NCBI RefSeq assembly: GCF_030766825.1
Contig: NZ_JASFDV010000028.1
Location: forward strand, 1-64,000
Length of the DNA: 64,000 nt
Direction of reading: 5' to 3'
DNA from: Nocardiopsis sp. CC223A
GTDB taxonomy: Bacteria; Actinomycetota; Actinomycetes; Streptosporangiales; Streptosporangiaceae
In this document: positions 32,871 to 41,626 of the stretch, piece after piece
Position numbering within the stretch: position 1 is the first letter of the stretch
Layout: each line of letters begins with the position of its first letter
Made by a program: the position numbers and the translations under genes
Notes under the pieces: model-generated
What the model saw: only the letters and a program-made list of their open reading frames with translations
Told to the model about the DNA's origin: nothing
The model's database searches: none

Positions 32871-34232
32871 TTGACCTCGTTGCTCATCCTCCTCGTCCTG
32901 GTGGCGGCCATCGTGCTCGTCACCGCGCGCTGGAAGGTCAGCCCCTTCCTCGCGCTCACCGGCGCCGCCCTCATCGGGGCCTTCGCCTACCGCATCCCGC
33001 TGGGCGAGGTCGTCACCACCGTGACCACCGCCTTCGGCAACACCCTGGGCAACATCGGCCTGGTGATCCTGTTCGGCACCATGATCGGCGTGATCCTGGA
33101 GCGCTCCGGCGCCGCGATCGCGATGGCCGAGGCACTGATCAAGGTGCTCGGCACCCGCTTCCCGAACCTGACGATGTCCCTCATCGGCTACATCGTCTCC
33201 ATCCCGGTGTTCTGCGACTCCGGCTACGTCATCCTCAACTCGCTGCGCAAGGCCGTGACCCTGCGCACCGGCGTGTCCACCCTGGCCACCTCGATCGCGC
33301 TGATGACCGGCCTGTACGCCACGCACACCCTGGTCCCGCCGACCCCGGGCCCGCTGGCCGCCGCCGAGAACCTCGGCGCCTCCGACGACCTGGGCATGAT
33401 CATCGCCCTCGGCCTGCCGGTGGCCGCCGTCGCCGCCGTCGCCGGCCTGATCTTCGCGAGCACCTTCTCCCGCAAGGAGTTCACGCCGCTGCCCGCGGAG
33501 AGCGACGACGACCTCATCGAGCAGTCCTACGAGGAACTGCGCGCGAGCTACGGCCGACTGCCCGGCGCCTTCGTGTCGTTCCTGCCGATCGTGGTCCCGC
33601 TGGCGCTGATCTGCACCTCCTCGATCGTCAAGCTGCCGGGCCGCCCGATCGGCGAGGGGGCCGCCTTCGACGTCCTCGGCTTCCTGGGCACCCCGGTCGT
33701 CGCGCTCATCATCGGCCTGGCCGTCGCCGTGCCGCTGCTGCGCGGGCACGGCAGGCTGGAGCGCTTCAACGACCACGTCCAGGAGTCGATCCGGGTCTGC
33801 GCCCCGATCCTGCTCATCACCGGCGCGGGCGCCGCCTTCGGCGCGGTGCTGGCCGCCTCCCCGCTGACCGGCTTCCTGTCGGACAACCTCAGCGGCCTGG
33901 GCCTGGGGCTGGCGGTGCCGTTCCTGATCGCCGCCGCGCTCAAGACCGCACAGGGCTCGTCCACGGTGTCGATCGTCAGCACCTCGGCCCTGATCGCGCC
34001 GATGCTGGGCTCCCTCGGACTCGACTCCCCGGAGGGCATGATCCTGAGTGTGCTGGCGACCGGCGCGGGGGCGATGGTCGTCTCGCACGCCAACGACTCC
34101 TACTTCTGGGTGGTCTCCCAACTGAGCCGGATCCCGGTGGCGACCGCCTACCGGACCCTCAGCGTGGCGACCGCCATCGAGGGCACCGCTGCCTTCGCGA
34201 CCATCTGGACGATCGGTCTCTTCCTGCTCTGA
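32871..34232 (+). CDS. GntP family permease (gluconate/glycerate type)
   Basis: 453 residues with about 12 to 14 helices. Family motifs are FGNTLGNIGLVILFGTMIGVILERSGAA (as separate pieces GNIGLVILFGTMIG and LERSGAA), IPVFCDSGYVIL, HTLVPPTPGPLAAAE and SHANDSYFWVVSQ. It is a proton symporter for gluconate-like acids. With glycerate kinase beside it, glycerate is the likely substrate. The start is TTG 32871, ten bases after AAGGA. The C-terminal stop is followed by a strong hairpin. Confidence 0.9.
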   Translation: MTSLLILLVLVAAIVLVTARWKVSPFLALTGAALIGAFAYRIPLGEVVTTVTTAFGNTLGNIGLVILFGTMIGVILERSGAAIAMAEALIKVLGTRFPNLTMSLIGYIVSIPVFCDSGYVILNSLRKAVTLRTGVSTLATSIALMTGLYATHTLVPPTPGPLAAAENLGASDDLGMIIALGLPVAAVAAVAGLIFASTFSRKEFTPLPAESDDDLIEQSYEELRASYGRLPGAFVSFLPIVVPLALICTSSIVKLPGRPIGEGAAFDVLGFLGTPVVALIIGLAVAVPLLRGHGRLERFNDHVQESIRVCAPILLITGAGAAFGAVLAASPLTGFLSDNLSGLGLGLAVPFLIAAALKTAQGSSTVSIVSTSALIAPMLGSLGLDSPEGMILSVLATGAGAMVVSHANDSYFWVVSQLSRIPVATAYRTLSVATAIEGTAAFATIWTIGLFLL

Positions 34233-34255
34233 CCCCCGCGTCCCGGACACGCCGG

Positions 34256-34281
34256 GCCCCGCCCCGCCGCGGGGGCGGGGC
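34256..34281. terminator. GC-rich hairpin between convergent genes
   Basis: GCCCCGCCCC (34256-34265) pairs with GGGGCGGGGC (34272-34281) over a six-base loop, between the GntP stop and the hydrolase stop on the other strand. Confidence 0.7.
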
Positions 34282-34296
34282 GGGACCCGGGAGGGG

Positions 34297-35165
34297 TTAC
34301 GGCTTCGTGGTGACCTCGCCCAGGTCGGACAGGGCGGCGGCGATGTCGGCGCCGCCGCCGTTCAGGGTCGCGTCGAGGAAGGCCAGGCAGGCCGCCTCGG
34401 TGATCCGGGCGGTCTCCTCCCGGCCCGGGGACCCCACCAGGGACGGGAGCGGCGGCAGCAGGAACGGGGAGTCGCTGAATCCCAGGTGCGCCGTCCCCGG
34501 CACGGTGAGCGCGTACCCGGGTCCGGCAGAGGCCGCGAAGGCCGCGTCCAGCTCCCGGGCATAGCGGGTGTCGCCCTGCGCGCCACCGGTCCCGGCCGCG
34601 GCCACCAGGGCCGGCAGCGGCTGCGGCAGGGACGCGTCCGCGGACAGCCGCGGCAGACCGTCCAGGTTCACGACCGCGTGGTGGCGCGGGTCGTCCGCGG
34701 CCGCGAGCAGGGCGGCCGCCCCGCCCGGGGAGTGCCCCGCCACGGCCACCCGCTCGGGGTCGGCCAGTCCGGCCAGCGGGCCGTCGTCCGCCTCCAGCAG
34801 CCGGACCAGCGCCAGGTCCAGGTCGGCGGCGCGGATGTCCGCCCAGCCCCGGGCCAGCCGGTCGTCCTGTGCCGGATCACCGGTGGCCGTCAGTGCCCCG
34901 TGCACCTCGGTACCGTCGTCGAGGACCACCACCGCCGAGTCGCAGGGGTGGTCCAGCGCCACCACCACGTAGCCGTGGGAGGCCAGGCCCTCCGCCCACA
35001 CCGTGTTCTGGGTGCGGACCCCGCCCAGACCGGGGGAGAAGAGCACCACCGGGTGCGGGCCCGCGGCGGGCTCGGCGTCGGGGACCGCACGGGCGCGGGC
35101 GGCGGCAGCAGGACGAGCAGCAGCAGGGCGGTAGCGCCCACGAGCAGGGCCTCCGACCAGGTCAT
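34297..35165 (-). pseudogene. PAF-acetylhydrolase-like alpha/beta hydrolase, apparent frameshift
   Basis: Two frames together make one gene. ATG 35165 has a GGAGG box and encodes a membrane anchor (WSEALLVGATALLLLVLLPP). From about 35100 down, the hydrolase continues in another frame: PVVLFSPGLGG, the nucleophile elbow VAVAGHSPGGAAALL, VVNLDGL and a His in PGTAHLGFSD. The frames differ by one base between about 35050 and 35105. The link is short; relatives usually have about 40 more residues there, so a small deletion may accompany the shift. The 3' frame alone could start at GTG 35049 and give a 250-residue soluble form. Confidence 0.6.
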
Positions 35166-35426
35166 GGACGTCCTCCAGGGCCGTGCCGGACGCGCCGGCG
35201 GCATGGTCGCGATGACACTACGGGCCGGCGCGGGGGGCGGCACATCGCCCGCGAGGAGGTGGTGGGAGACGGCATCCCCGACGAAGGTCGACCGGGCGGC
35301 GGCCCCCGCGCACTCCCGGCGGCCGGTTTCCCGCCCGCGCCGTGGCGTTCCCCGATCCCGGTGCGCGGCACTGGTGTACTCGCAGTCACCGGCCGACCGG
35401 CGGCCGACGACGGAGGAGGAGCGACC

Positions 35427-35813
35427 ATGGAGTTCGCCGAGCACCAGCAGGAGATCCTGCGCAAGCCCGCGTTCGGGCACGTGGCCACCCTGGGACCGGA
35501 CGGGGGGCCGCAGGTCAGCCCGGTATGGATCGACTGGGACGGGGAGTTCCTGAGCTTCAGCCAGACCACCACCCGGCAGAAGCTCAAGAACCTCACCCGG
35601 GACGGGAGGGTGTCGGTCTCCGTCCTCGACCCCGACAACCCCTACCTGTACGTGGAGGTGCGCGGAGTGGTCGACCGGGTGGACGAGGACCCGGACAAGT
35701 CCTTCATCGACCGGCTGGCCCACAAGTACCTCGGTACCCCGTATCCCTGGCACAGTGACGAGGAGAGGCGTGTGGTCGTCCGAGTCCGCCCCGAGCGGTT
35801 CGTCGGACGCTGA
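35427..35813 (+). CDS. PPOX class F420-dependent oxidoreductase-type protein
   Basis: 128 residues, split beta-barrel flavin/F420-binding fold. Signature pieces are KPAFGHVATLGPDGGPQVSP, VWIDWDGEFLSFSQTTTRQK, RVSVSVLDPDNPYLYVEVRG and a C-terminal RVVVRVRPERFVG. Relatives bind F420 and reduce or bind small substrates; some bind biliverdin. ATG 35427 has a strong GGAGGAGG box. The following TetR gene is 91 bp away on the same strand. Confidence 0.85.
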   Translation: MEFAEHQQEILRKPAFGHVATLGPDGGPQVSPVWIDWDGEFLSFSQTTTRQKLKNLTRDGRVSVSVLDPDNPYLYVEVRGVVDRVDEDPDKSFIDRLAHKYLGTPYPWHSDEERRVVVRVRPERFVGR

Positions 35814-35904
35814 CCGGACACGCGGTCCGCTGGACCGCGCGGTGGGCGCCGGACCGGGGAGAGGAGCGCGACAGGTGACCGGGGAACGGAGGGAGGAGGA
35901 GCGG

Positions 35905-36507
35905 ATGGGGCTGCGCGAGCGCAAGAAGGCGGCCACACGGCGCGCCCTCCGGGAGGCCGCCGTGCGGCTCACGCTCGAACACGGTCTTGAGAACGTCACC
36001 GTGGAGGAGATCGCCGCCGCCGTCGGGGTCTCCACCCGGACCTTCTTCAACTACTTCGGGACGAAGGAGGAAGCCCTCTTGGGCGAGCCTCCCGGGACGG
36101 TCGACGAGAGCGCCACCCGGGAGTTCGCCGCGGGCGGCCCCACCGGGGACTTCACCGACGACCTCGTCGGGCTGCTCATCGCGTTCCTCCTCGACACCGA
36201 CGACCTCCCCGCCCAGCGGGAGGAGATGCGGCTGCGCAAGCGGCTGATGGACCGGGAGCCCCAGCTCGTCCCCGGGGTGCTGGCCCGGTTCCACGACATG
36301 GAGCAGGTGGTGGCGGGGGCGATCGCCGAGCGCCTGGGCGAGCCGCCCGAGTCGGACCGGCCCCAGCTGGCCGCCGTGACCGCGATGGCCGTCATGCGGC
36401 ACACCATGCGCCACCTGCGCTACTCCGAGGAGGAGGACGTCGAGGGCATCCGCGCCCGGGTCCGCGCCGCGTTCCGCGTCCTGGGCGAGGTGTACGGGCG
36501 CCGCTGA
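35905..36507 (+). CDS. TetR family transcriptional regulator
   Basis: 200 residues. It opens MGLRERKKAATRRALREAAV, followed by the helix-turn-helix VTVEEIAAAVGVSTRTFFNYF, the common actinobacterial TetR type that precedes an all-helical C-terminal domain (LVGLLIAFLLDTDDLPAQREEM). ATG 35905 is preceded by GGAGGAGGAG; an upstream GTG at 35875 is possible. No divergent partner is present and no palindrome was seen, so targets are unknown. Confidence 0.85.
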   Translation: MGLRERKKAATRRALREAAVRLTLEHGLENVTVEEIAAAVGVSTRTFFNYFGTKEEALLGEPPGTVDESATREFAAGGPTGDFTDDLVGLLIAFLLDTDDLPAQREEMRLRKRLMDREPQLVPGVLARFHDMEQVVAGAIAERLGEPPESDRPQLAAVTAMAVMRHTMRHLRYSEEEDVEGIRARVRAAFRVLGEVYGRR

Positions 36508-36725
36508 GCCGGGCCCGCCGCGGCCGCCGTTCGTCGTACCCGGCCCGTAGTGTGCTCCATGACTCACCGGGTGAGGGGAACGGCGGGAACGCCGGCGGCG
36601 TCGAACTATCGGCGCACCCCACCGGGGTCGCGTCCGGGCCCCGTCAGGGGCGTCGGGGGGATGTCAGGGACGCTCCAGGGCTCTCCCCGATGGGCAACGA
36701 CACCGCGGGCGGGCAGGCTGAGGAC

Positions 36726-36986
36726 ATGAACGAGAAACTCCAGGGCAAGCGCTTCCGACGCAGCAACGACAACCGCTTCCTCGCCGGTGTGTGCGGCGGT
36801 ATCGCCGACTACCTCGGCATCGACGCCAACATCGTCCGCCTCGTGTTCGTGGTCCTCACCGTGCTCGGCTTCAGCGGCGTCTTCGTGTACATCCTCGCGC
36901 TGCTGATCATGCCGGCCGAGGGCGAGCAGTACTCGCTGCTCGAACAGATCATCCGCAACTTCCAGGGAAGGCCGGGACAGAACTGA
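36726..36986 (+). CDS. PspC domain protein
   Basis: 86 residues. It is a single PspC domain: FRRSNDNRFLAGVCGGIADY, LGIDANIVRLVFVVLTVLGF, then a hydrophobic helix SGVFVYILALLIMPAE and a short charged tail. PspC proteins sense or buffer membrane stress. ATG 36726 has a GAGGAC stretch; an upstream ATG at 36690 would add 12 residues. It lies alone in a 700 bp interval. Confidence 0.8.
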   Translation: MNEKLQGKRFRRSNDNRFLAGVCGGIADYLGIDANIVRLVFVVLTVLGFSGVFVYILALLIMPAEGEQYSLLEQIIRNFQGRPGQN

Positions 36987-37212
36987 TGTGGAGCCTCAGA
37001 GCACACCCGGGGTGGGAACGACGCGACCTCCGGACACAGCGACCCGACCACGAGGCCGAGGAGGAGCGTGAGAACTCCGGTGAGCGCTGTGCCGACACCG
37101 CGGGCCGCCGGCCCCGACCCTAGGACGTGTCCGGCGGATCATCCCGGGACGGGGCCGACGGCCCCGTGGACGGCGCGGTGACCGGCGGTGGAGGGTGAGA
37201 CCGGGCCCGTGA

Positions 37213-38523
37213 TCAGGCCGGGGCATCGGTCTCCTGCATCCTGCGCGTGACCTCGTCGCTCATTCGCGACCAGGGCAGGACCAGCAGCAGCGCGAACACG
37301 ATGCCCAGCACACCCGCGCCCACCACGACCGTTCCGGTGCCGAAGAACTCGGCGAAGAAGCCGCCCGCGAGGATGCCCAGCCCCTGGGAGACCTGGAGGC
37401 CTGCGGCGACCAGGCCGAAGGCCCGCGCCCGGCCGTCCGGCGGCACGCACAGCACGAACGCGGCGTTGGCGACGAACTGGTAGGAGGCGGTGGCTCCGGA
37501 CACCGCCAGCGCGACCACCATCAGCCACAGCGGCGGGTCGAACAGCCACACCAGCAGCGGGACCGACGCCAGCACGGCCAGCGGACCCAGCAGCCGGAGC
37601 CGGGTCACCGGCGGCACCAGGCGGGTCAGGACCAGCCCGCCCACGAGGGCGCCGATCGACGAGCCCGCCATGACGACACCGGCCGCGGTCTCGCCGCCGC
37701 CCGCCTCCGCCGCCAGCGGGGTCGCCAACCCGTAGGGGACCATGTAGAGCCCGGCCAGCCAGGCCATCAGTGCGAGCGTGCGCAGCCGGGGGTCGCCGAA
37801 GACCAGCCTGGCCCCTCCGGCGATCAACGCCGCGTAGCCGCCGCCCTCCTCCTTCTCCGCGCGCTCGGGCGCGGGCCGCGCCTTGACCCCGAACCGCACG
37901 ATGAGCGCGGTCACGACGAACAGCGCCCCGTTGCACATCACGGTGGCGTGCGCTCCGAACAGGCCCGAGGTGAAGCCGCCGGCCATGAAGCCCACCAGGA
38001 TCCCGACCTGGGCGGTGAGCTGGATGATGGCCGTGCTGGCGACGTAGCGCTCGCCCTGGATGATCTCCGACAGCATGGCGGCGCGCGCCGCGGCGAAGGG
38101 GAGCGCGGGCAGGACCGAACAGAACAGCAGCGCCCAGACCGCCCACAGCGGCAGTCCCGGGATGCCGATGGAGACGATGAGCACGGCGCGCACCAGGTCG
38201 CAGACGACCATCACCCGGCGGCGGGGGAAGAGGTCGGCCAGTCCGGACAGGAACGGTCCGGCGATGAGCGGGGGAAGGAAGCCGAGGGCGATGGTGAATC
38301 CCGCGGCCAGCGGAGAACCGGTGATCTGGTAGACGAGAATGCTCGCGGCGATGTTGAGAAGGTTGGTGCCGATGGTGGCGATGGTGTGGGCCGACCAGAT
38401 GGCGCGGAACTCCCCGATCGCCATGACCTCGCGGTAGCTACTGCGCCAAGCGTCCTTCTGCGGGGGGGACGGGGGCTCGTGGCCCTCGTTGTCAGGTGTC
38501 TTGTCGAGGCGCGGATTGGCCAT
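37213..38523 (-). CDS. MFS transporter (MFS_3 / enterobactin-exporter-like)
   Basis: 436 residues with 12 helices. A 35-residue charged N-tail precedes FRAIWSAHTIATIGTNLLNIAASILVYQIT, the usual start of the MFS_3 group. It continues GFLPPLIAGPFLSGLADLFPRRRVMVVCDLVRA with the loop 2-3 signature. It ends with a polar tail. ATG 38523 has a GGGAG box. The substrate is unknown; siderophores or drugs are typical. It is isolated from neighbours by non-coding gaps on both sides. Confidence 0.88.
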   Translation of the reverse strand: MANPRLDKTPDNEGHEPPSPPQKDAWRSSYREVMAIGEFRAIWSAHTIATIGTNLLNIAASILVYQITGSPLAAGFTIALGFLPPLIAGPFLSGLADLFPRRRVMVVCDLVRAVLIVSIGIPGLPLWAVWALLFCSVLPALPFAAARAAMLSEIIQGERYVASTAIIQLTAQVGILVGFMAGGFTSGLFGAHATVMCNGALFVVTALIVRFGVKARPAPERAEKEEGGGYAALIAGGARLVFGDPRLRTLALMAWLAGLYMVPYGLATPLAAEAGGGETAAGVVMAGSSIGALVGGLVLTRLVPPVTRLRLLGPLAVLASVPLLVWLFDPPLWLMVVALAVSGATASYQFVANAAFVLCVPPDGRARAFGLVAAGLQVSQGLGILAGGFFAEFFGTGTVVVGAGVLGIVFALLLVLPWSRMSDEVTRRMQETDAPA

Positions 38524-38865
38524 CCGGCACTCCCTTACTGTTACAGGGTTGAAATCACGCTGTGTCGTGTCCCAATGACCAACCGTCCCGGAACGTAGGC
38601 TTTCTCGCAAGGCGCTGCAAGGAATTCGTGTCTGATTCGTTGCTGGGGGTAATGGGTCGTCGGGTCACGGGATCTCGCCCCTATCGGTACTCCGACCCGG
38701 CTGTGCGGTTCACCGTGGAAATGCTGGAGGTGAAAGGGATCCGGGGGCGGGCGCCGGTGGTCCGCGGTCCCGGGCCCGTGTACGAAGAGCCGCGGGGGTG
38801 GGACCCGGTTCCCCGGGGGGTGGGGGTTTCGGGCGGTCGCACAACGCCCATTAGGACGACCGTGA
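38524..38865. other. 342 bp intergenic region, no gene seen
   Basis: It lies upstream of the MFS gene and downstream of the metallopeptidase, both on the minus strand. An AT-rich patch around 38530-38660 (for example CTTACTGTTACAGGGTTGA) likely carries the MFS promoter. No frame has a start with gene-like codon use. Confidence 0.45.
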
Positions 38866-39216
38866 TCAGCCCCAGCCCAGCTCGTGCAGGCGTTCGTCGT
38901 CGATACCGAAATGGTGCGCGATCTCGTGGACCACCGTGATCAGGACTTCCTCCACGACATCCTCCCTGGTCTCACAGATCGCACAGATGCCGAGCCGGTA
39001 GATGAAGATCTGGTCCGGCAGCACGCCGAAGTAGGAATCCCCCCGTTCGGTCAGCGGAATGCCCTCGTAGAGGCCGAGCAGTCCGTCCGGCGACTCGTCC
39101 TGGACGGTGATCACCACGTTGTCCATGAGGCCCGCCAGCTCCGGAGGGATCTCGTCCAGAGCGTCGGCGACCAGTTCCTCGAACTCCCTGCGCGTCAGTT
39201 CCACCACAACCGCCAT
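38866..39216 (-). CDS. Zincin-like metallopeptidase family protein
   Basis: 116 residues, the usual length of the small PF06262-type metallopeptidase family in actinobacteria. The zinc motif is VVHEIAHHFGIDDERLHELG near the C-terminus, with an extended HExxH and a third ligand candidate Asp/His after it. The N-terminal half reads EFEELVADALDEIPPELAGLMDNV. It is cytoplasmic and its physiological substrate unknown. ATG 39216. The divergent metallophosphoesterase gene starts 112 bp away. Confidence 0.88.
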   Translation of the reverse strand: MAVVVELTRREFEELVADALDEIPPELAGLMDNVVITVQDESPDGLLGLYEGIPLTERGDSYFGVLPDQIFIYRLGICAICETREDVVEEVLITVVHEIAHHFGIDDERLHELGWG

Positions 39217-39328
39217 TGTGCCGTCCGGGCGCCGCGCCGCCGACCCGGCGGGGGAGAGCGGGATCGACATAACACTCTGGTCGGGAGGAAACGTTGGGAA
39301 CGGTCCCCGTCGGCGGCATGATGGGGGG

Positions 39329-40864
39329 GTGTTGTCTTGGGAAGCGATCCGCGCGTACGACTTCCGCGGTGCCGCCCGGCGGCTCCGCCAGACCCCGTCC
39401 CGGATACGTGCCGGCCGGGCCTGGCGCTGGAGCTGCGTCGTCGTCGCGGGCCTGGTCGGCGGATGGCTCGGCCTGGCGCTGGCCGGCCAGGTCGTCACCC
39501 CGATCGGCCCCGCCGACGTCACCCTGAGCCTCAGCCCCCAGTGGCGGGGGGAAACCGTCGTCAACGTGGCCCCCCTGGGACAGCTCGCCTTCGACACCCA
39601 CAGCGCGCCGCTGCGGCTGGAGGCGACCATCTCCGACATCCGGCTCTCCGCCGCCCAGGAGATGTTCGCCGACCCCGACGCCATCAACCGGATGGCCGCC
39701 GGGATCGGCTCCGACCTGCGCGAGGGAGTCATCGCCCTGGTGGTCCGGTCGGTGCTCGCCGCGGCACTGGGCGCGGCCGTCATGGGTCTGCTGCTGTTCC
39801 GCAGCGTGTGGCGGGCGCTGGCCGGGTCCGGGGTCTGCCTGGCCGTCCTGGCCGGGTCCGGGGCGGCCGCCGGGTACACCTTCAACCCGAGCGCCATCGC
39901 CGAGCCCCGCTACACCGGCCTCATCGCGGGCGCGCCCCAGGTCGTCGGCAGCGCCGAGGAGGTCGTGGGACGGTTCAACGAGTACCAGGAGCAGCTCGCC
40001 GGACTGGTCGGCAACGTCGCGATGATCTACGAGGCGACCTCGGGCCTGCCGGTGTACGAGGAGGACGAGTCCGTCATCCGGGTGCTGCACGTGTCCGACA
40101 TCCAGCTCAACCCGGCGTCGTGGAGCATCATCCGCACCCTGCGGGAGCAGTACGCCGTCGACTTCATCGTGGACTCGGGCGACCTCACCGACCGGGGCAG
40201 CGCCGCCGAGGACGTGTTCGCCGACGAGATCGGCGGGCTCGACGTCCCCTACGTGTGGGTGCGCGGGCAGCACGACTCCATGGGCACCCAGCGCGCGGTG
40301 GCGGCCCAGCCCAACGCCGTGGTGCTGGACGGGGAGGTCCGCGAGGTCGGCGGGCTCACCCTGTACGGGGCGGGGGACCCCCGGTACACGCCCGACGCGA
40401 CCCGGCTCAACCCGACGGCCGCAGGGGTGGCCGCGCTCGGCGAGGAGCAGGCGGCGGAGGTCGCCGGGGGCCGGGAGGAGGTCGACCTCGCCCTCCTGCA
40501 CACGCGGACGCAGGCGGCGGCGTTCGACGGGGTCGTCCCGCTGGTGCTCACCGGCGGCGACCACCTGCGCTCCACCCGGCTCACCGAACAGGGCACCCGG
40601 TTCCTCGGCCAGGGCTCCACCGGCGGCGCCGGACTGCGTGGCCTTGATCACGGCCAGGGTCGACCGACCCCCTACCAGGCCTCGGTGCTGTACTTCGACT
40701 CCGAGACCGGGCGGCTACAGGCCCGCGACGACATCGATCTGGGCGGGCTCGGGCTGACCTCGGCCCAGGTCGAACGGCATATCGAGGCCGACCCCGACCG
40801 CCCGGTGGGCGAGCCCGAACCGGACGCCGACGAGGAGTCCGAGGGCGGCGGGGGCGACCGCTGA
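39329..40864 (+). CDS. Membrane-anchored metallophosphoesterase family protein
   Basis: 511 residues. A short cytoplasmic start is followed by TM1 (WSCVVVAGLVGGWLGLALAG), an outer segment, two more helices near 140-180 (ALVVRSVLAAALGAAVMGLLL, LAGSGVCLAVLAGSGAAAGY as separate pieces) and an external phosphoesterase domain. Motifs are VLHVSDIQLNP, VDSGDLTDRG and RGQHDSMG. The usual GNHD reads GQHD and the final GHxH reads GGDH, so metal binding may be altered. GTG 39329 is the best start. The substrate is unknown. Confidence 0.75.
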   Translation: MLSWEAIRAYDFRGAARRLRQTPSRIRAGRAWRWSCVVVAGLVGGWLGLALAGQVVTPIGPADVTLSLSPQWRGETVVNVAPLGQLAFDTHSAPLRLEATISDIRLSAAQEMFADPDAINRMAAGIGSDLREGVIALVVRSVLAAALGAAVMGLLLFRSVWRALAGSGVCLAVLAGSGAAAGYTFNPSAIAEPRYTGLIAGAPQVVGSAEEVVGRFNEYQEQLAGLVGNVAMIYEATSGLPVYEEDESVIRVLHVSDIQLNPASWSIIRTLREQYAVDFIVDSGDLTDRGSAAEDVFADEIGGLDVPYVWVRGQHDSMGTQRAVAAQPNAVVLDGEVREVGGLTLYGAGDPRYTPDATRLNPTAAGVAALGEEQAAEVAGGREEVDLALLHTRTQAAAFDGVVPLVLTGGDHLRSTRLTEQGTRFLGQGSTGGAGLRGLDHGQGRPTPYQASVLYFDSETGRLQARDDIDLGGLGLTSAQVERHIEADPDRPVGEPEPDADEESEGGGGDR

Positions 40865-40926
40865 GCGGCCCGGACGGGCGGTGCGGCCGCAGGTCGGGGC
40901 GCTTTCGCCGGAGCGGGCGAATCGCT

Positions 40927-40955
40927 TTGGTGTTGGTGGGAATCTCCCCTATGCT
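40927..40955 (+). promoter_or_regulatory. tRNA operon promoter
   Basis: TTGGTG (40927-40932), a 17 bp spacer and TATGCT (40950-40955) stand 15 bp before the tRNA-Glu gene. Confidence 0.6.
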
Positions 40956-40970
40956 GGACCTGTCACACGG

Positions 40971-41043
40971 GCCCCCATCGTCTAGCGGCCTAGGACGCCG
41001 CCCTTTCAAGGCGGTAGCGCGGGTTCGAATCCCGTTGGGGGTA
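40971..41043 (+). tRNA. tRNA-Glu (TTC)
   Basis: A 73-base cloverleaf. The acceptor GCCCCCA pairs with TGGGGGT, the anticodon loop CTTTCAA carries TTC at 41005-41007 between CCGCC and GGCGG, and the T arm is CGGGTTCGAATCCCG. CCA is not encoded. Confidence 0.97.
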
Positions 41044-41127
41044 CGAGGCGGTTCGACCACTGTCGGATGTCTGGCAGAATGGAACCGCGGACGCGGACCG
41101 GGGAGCCCCGGGAAGCGATCGATATCA

Positions 41128-41202
41128 GGTCCTGTGGAGCAGTTAGGAGTGCTCGCCACCCTGTCAAGGTGGAGGCCGCGGGTTCAAATCCCGTCAGGAC
41201 CG
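41128..41202 (+). tRNA. tRNA-Asp (GTC), copy 1
   Basis: A 75-base cloverleaf with acceptor GGTCCTG/CAGGACC, anticodon loop CTGTCAA with GTC at 41163-41165, and a T arm containing GGGTTCAAATCCC. It is identical to the gene at 53733-53807. Confidence 0.97.
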
Positions 41203-41226
41203 CACTCGCCGAACTCTCGGCGGTAC

Positions 41227-41300
41227 GGCTAGGTAGCTCAGTTGGTACGAGCGTCCGCCTGAAAAGCGGAAGGTCGGCGGTTCGACCCCGCCCCTAGCCA
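41227..41300 (+). tRNA. tRNA-Phe (GAA)
   Basis: A 74-base cloverleaf with acceptor GGCTAGG/CCTAGCC, anticodon loop CTGAAAA with GAA at 41261-41263, and T arm GGCGGTTCGACCCCGCC. No CCA is encoded. It is the last of a Glu-Asp-Phe cluster. Confidence 0.96.
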
Positions 41301-41316
41301 CAATCTCAAGACATGC

Positions 41317-41359
41317 AAAAAGGGCCCGTCACCTGCACAAACAGGTGACGGGCCCTTTT
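41317..41359. terminator. 18 bp perfect hairpin after the tRNA cluster
   Basis: AAAAGGGCCCGTCACCTG (41317-41334) pairs exactly with CAGGTGACGGGCCCTTTT (41342-41359). It is a textbook intrinsic terminator with A and T runs, able to act in both directions. The rest of the gap to 41626 shows no gene. Confidence 0.95.
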
Positions 41360-41626
41360 GGTGCCTCGGTGGGCGGCGGCGGGTGCCGGTGGGCGCCCAC
41401 GGCCAATACACGGCCACGTTCACGAGGGTCATCGCCGACTGCGCTGAATGCGTGCAGAAGTTCCGGAGGGCTCAGTAGCGGCGGCGGGTCCCGGGGTGTT
41501 CGGGTGCGGTCACGGGTCACGATGGTCGGAGCCGGTCCCGGGCGCGGTGGGAAGCGGCCGCCGGCCGGCCGCTTCCGCCCGCCCCTCCACGACCGGGGAC
41601 GCGTCCAGGAGAGCGGGGAACGGTCC

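Noticed and set aside
31266-34250. Nearly 1000-codon minus-strand frame opposite the glycerate operon
   Set aside because: Same antisense artefact; its Gly/Asp/Gln/His-rich product is not protein-like.
37000-37130. Minus-strand stretch reading GTALTGVLTLLLGLVVGS, like a membrane helix
   Set aside because: No start codon lies upstream before a stop and the frame is short; kept only as a curiosity.
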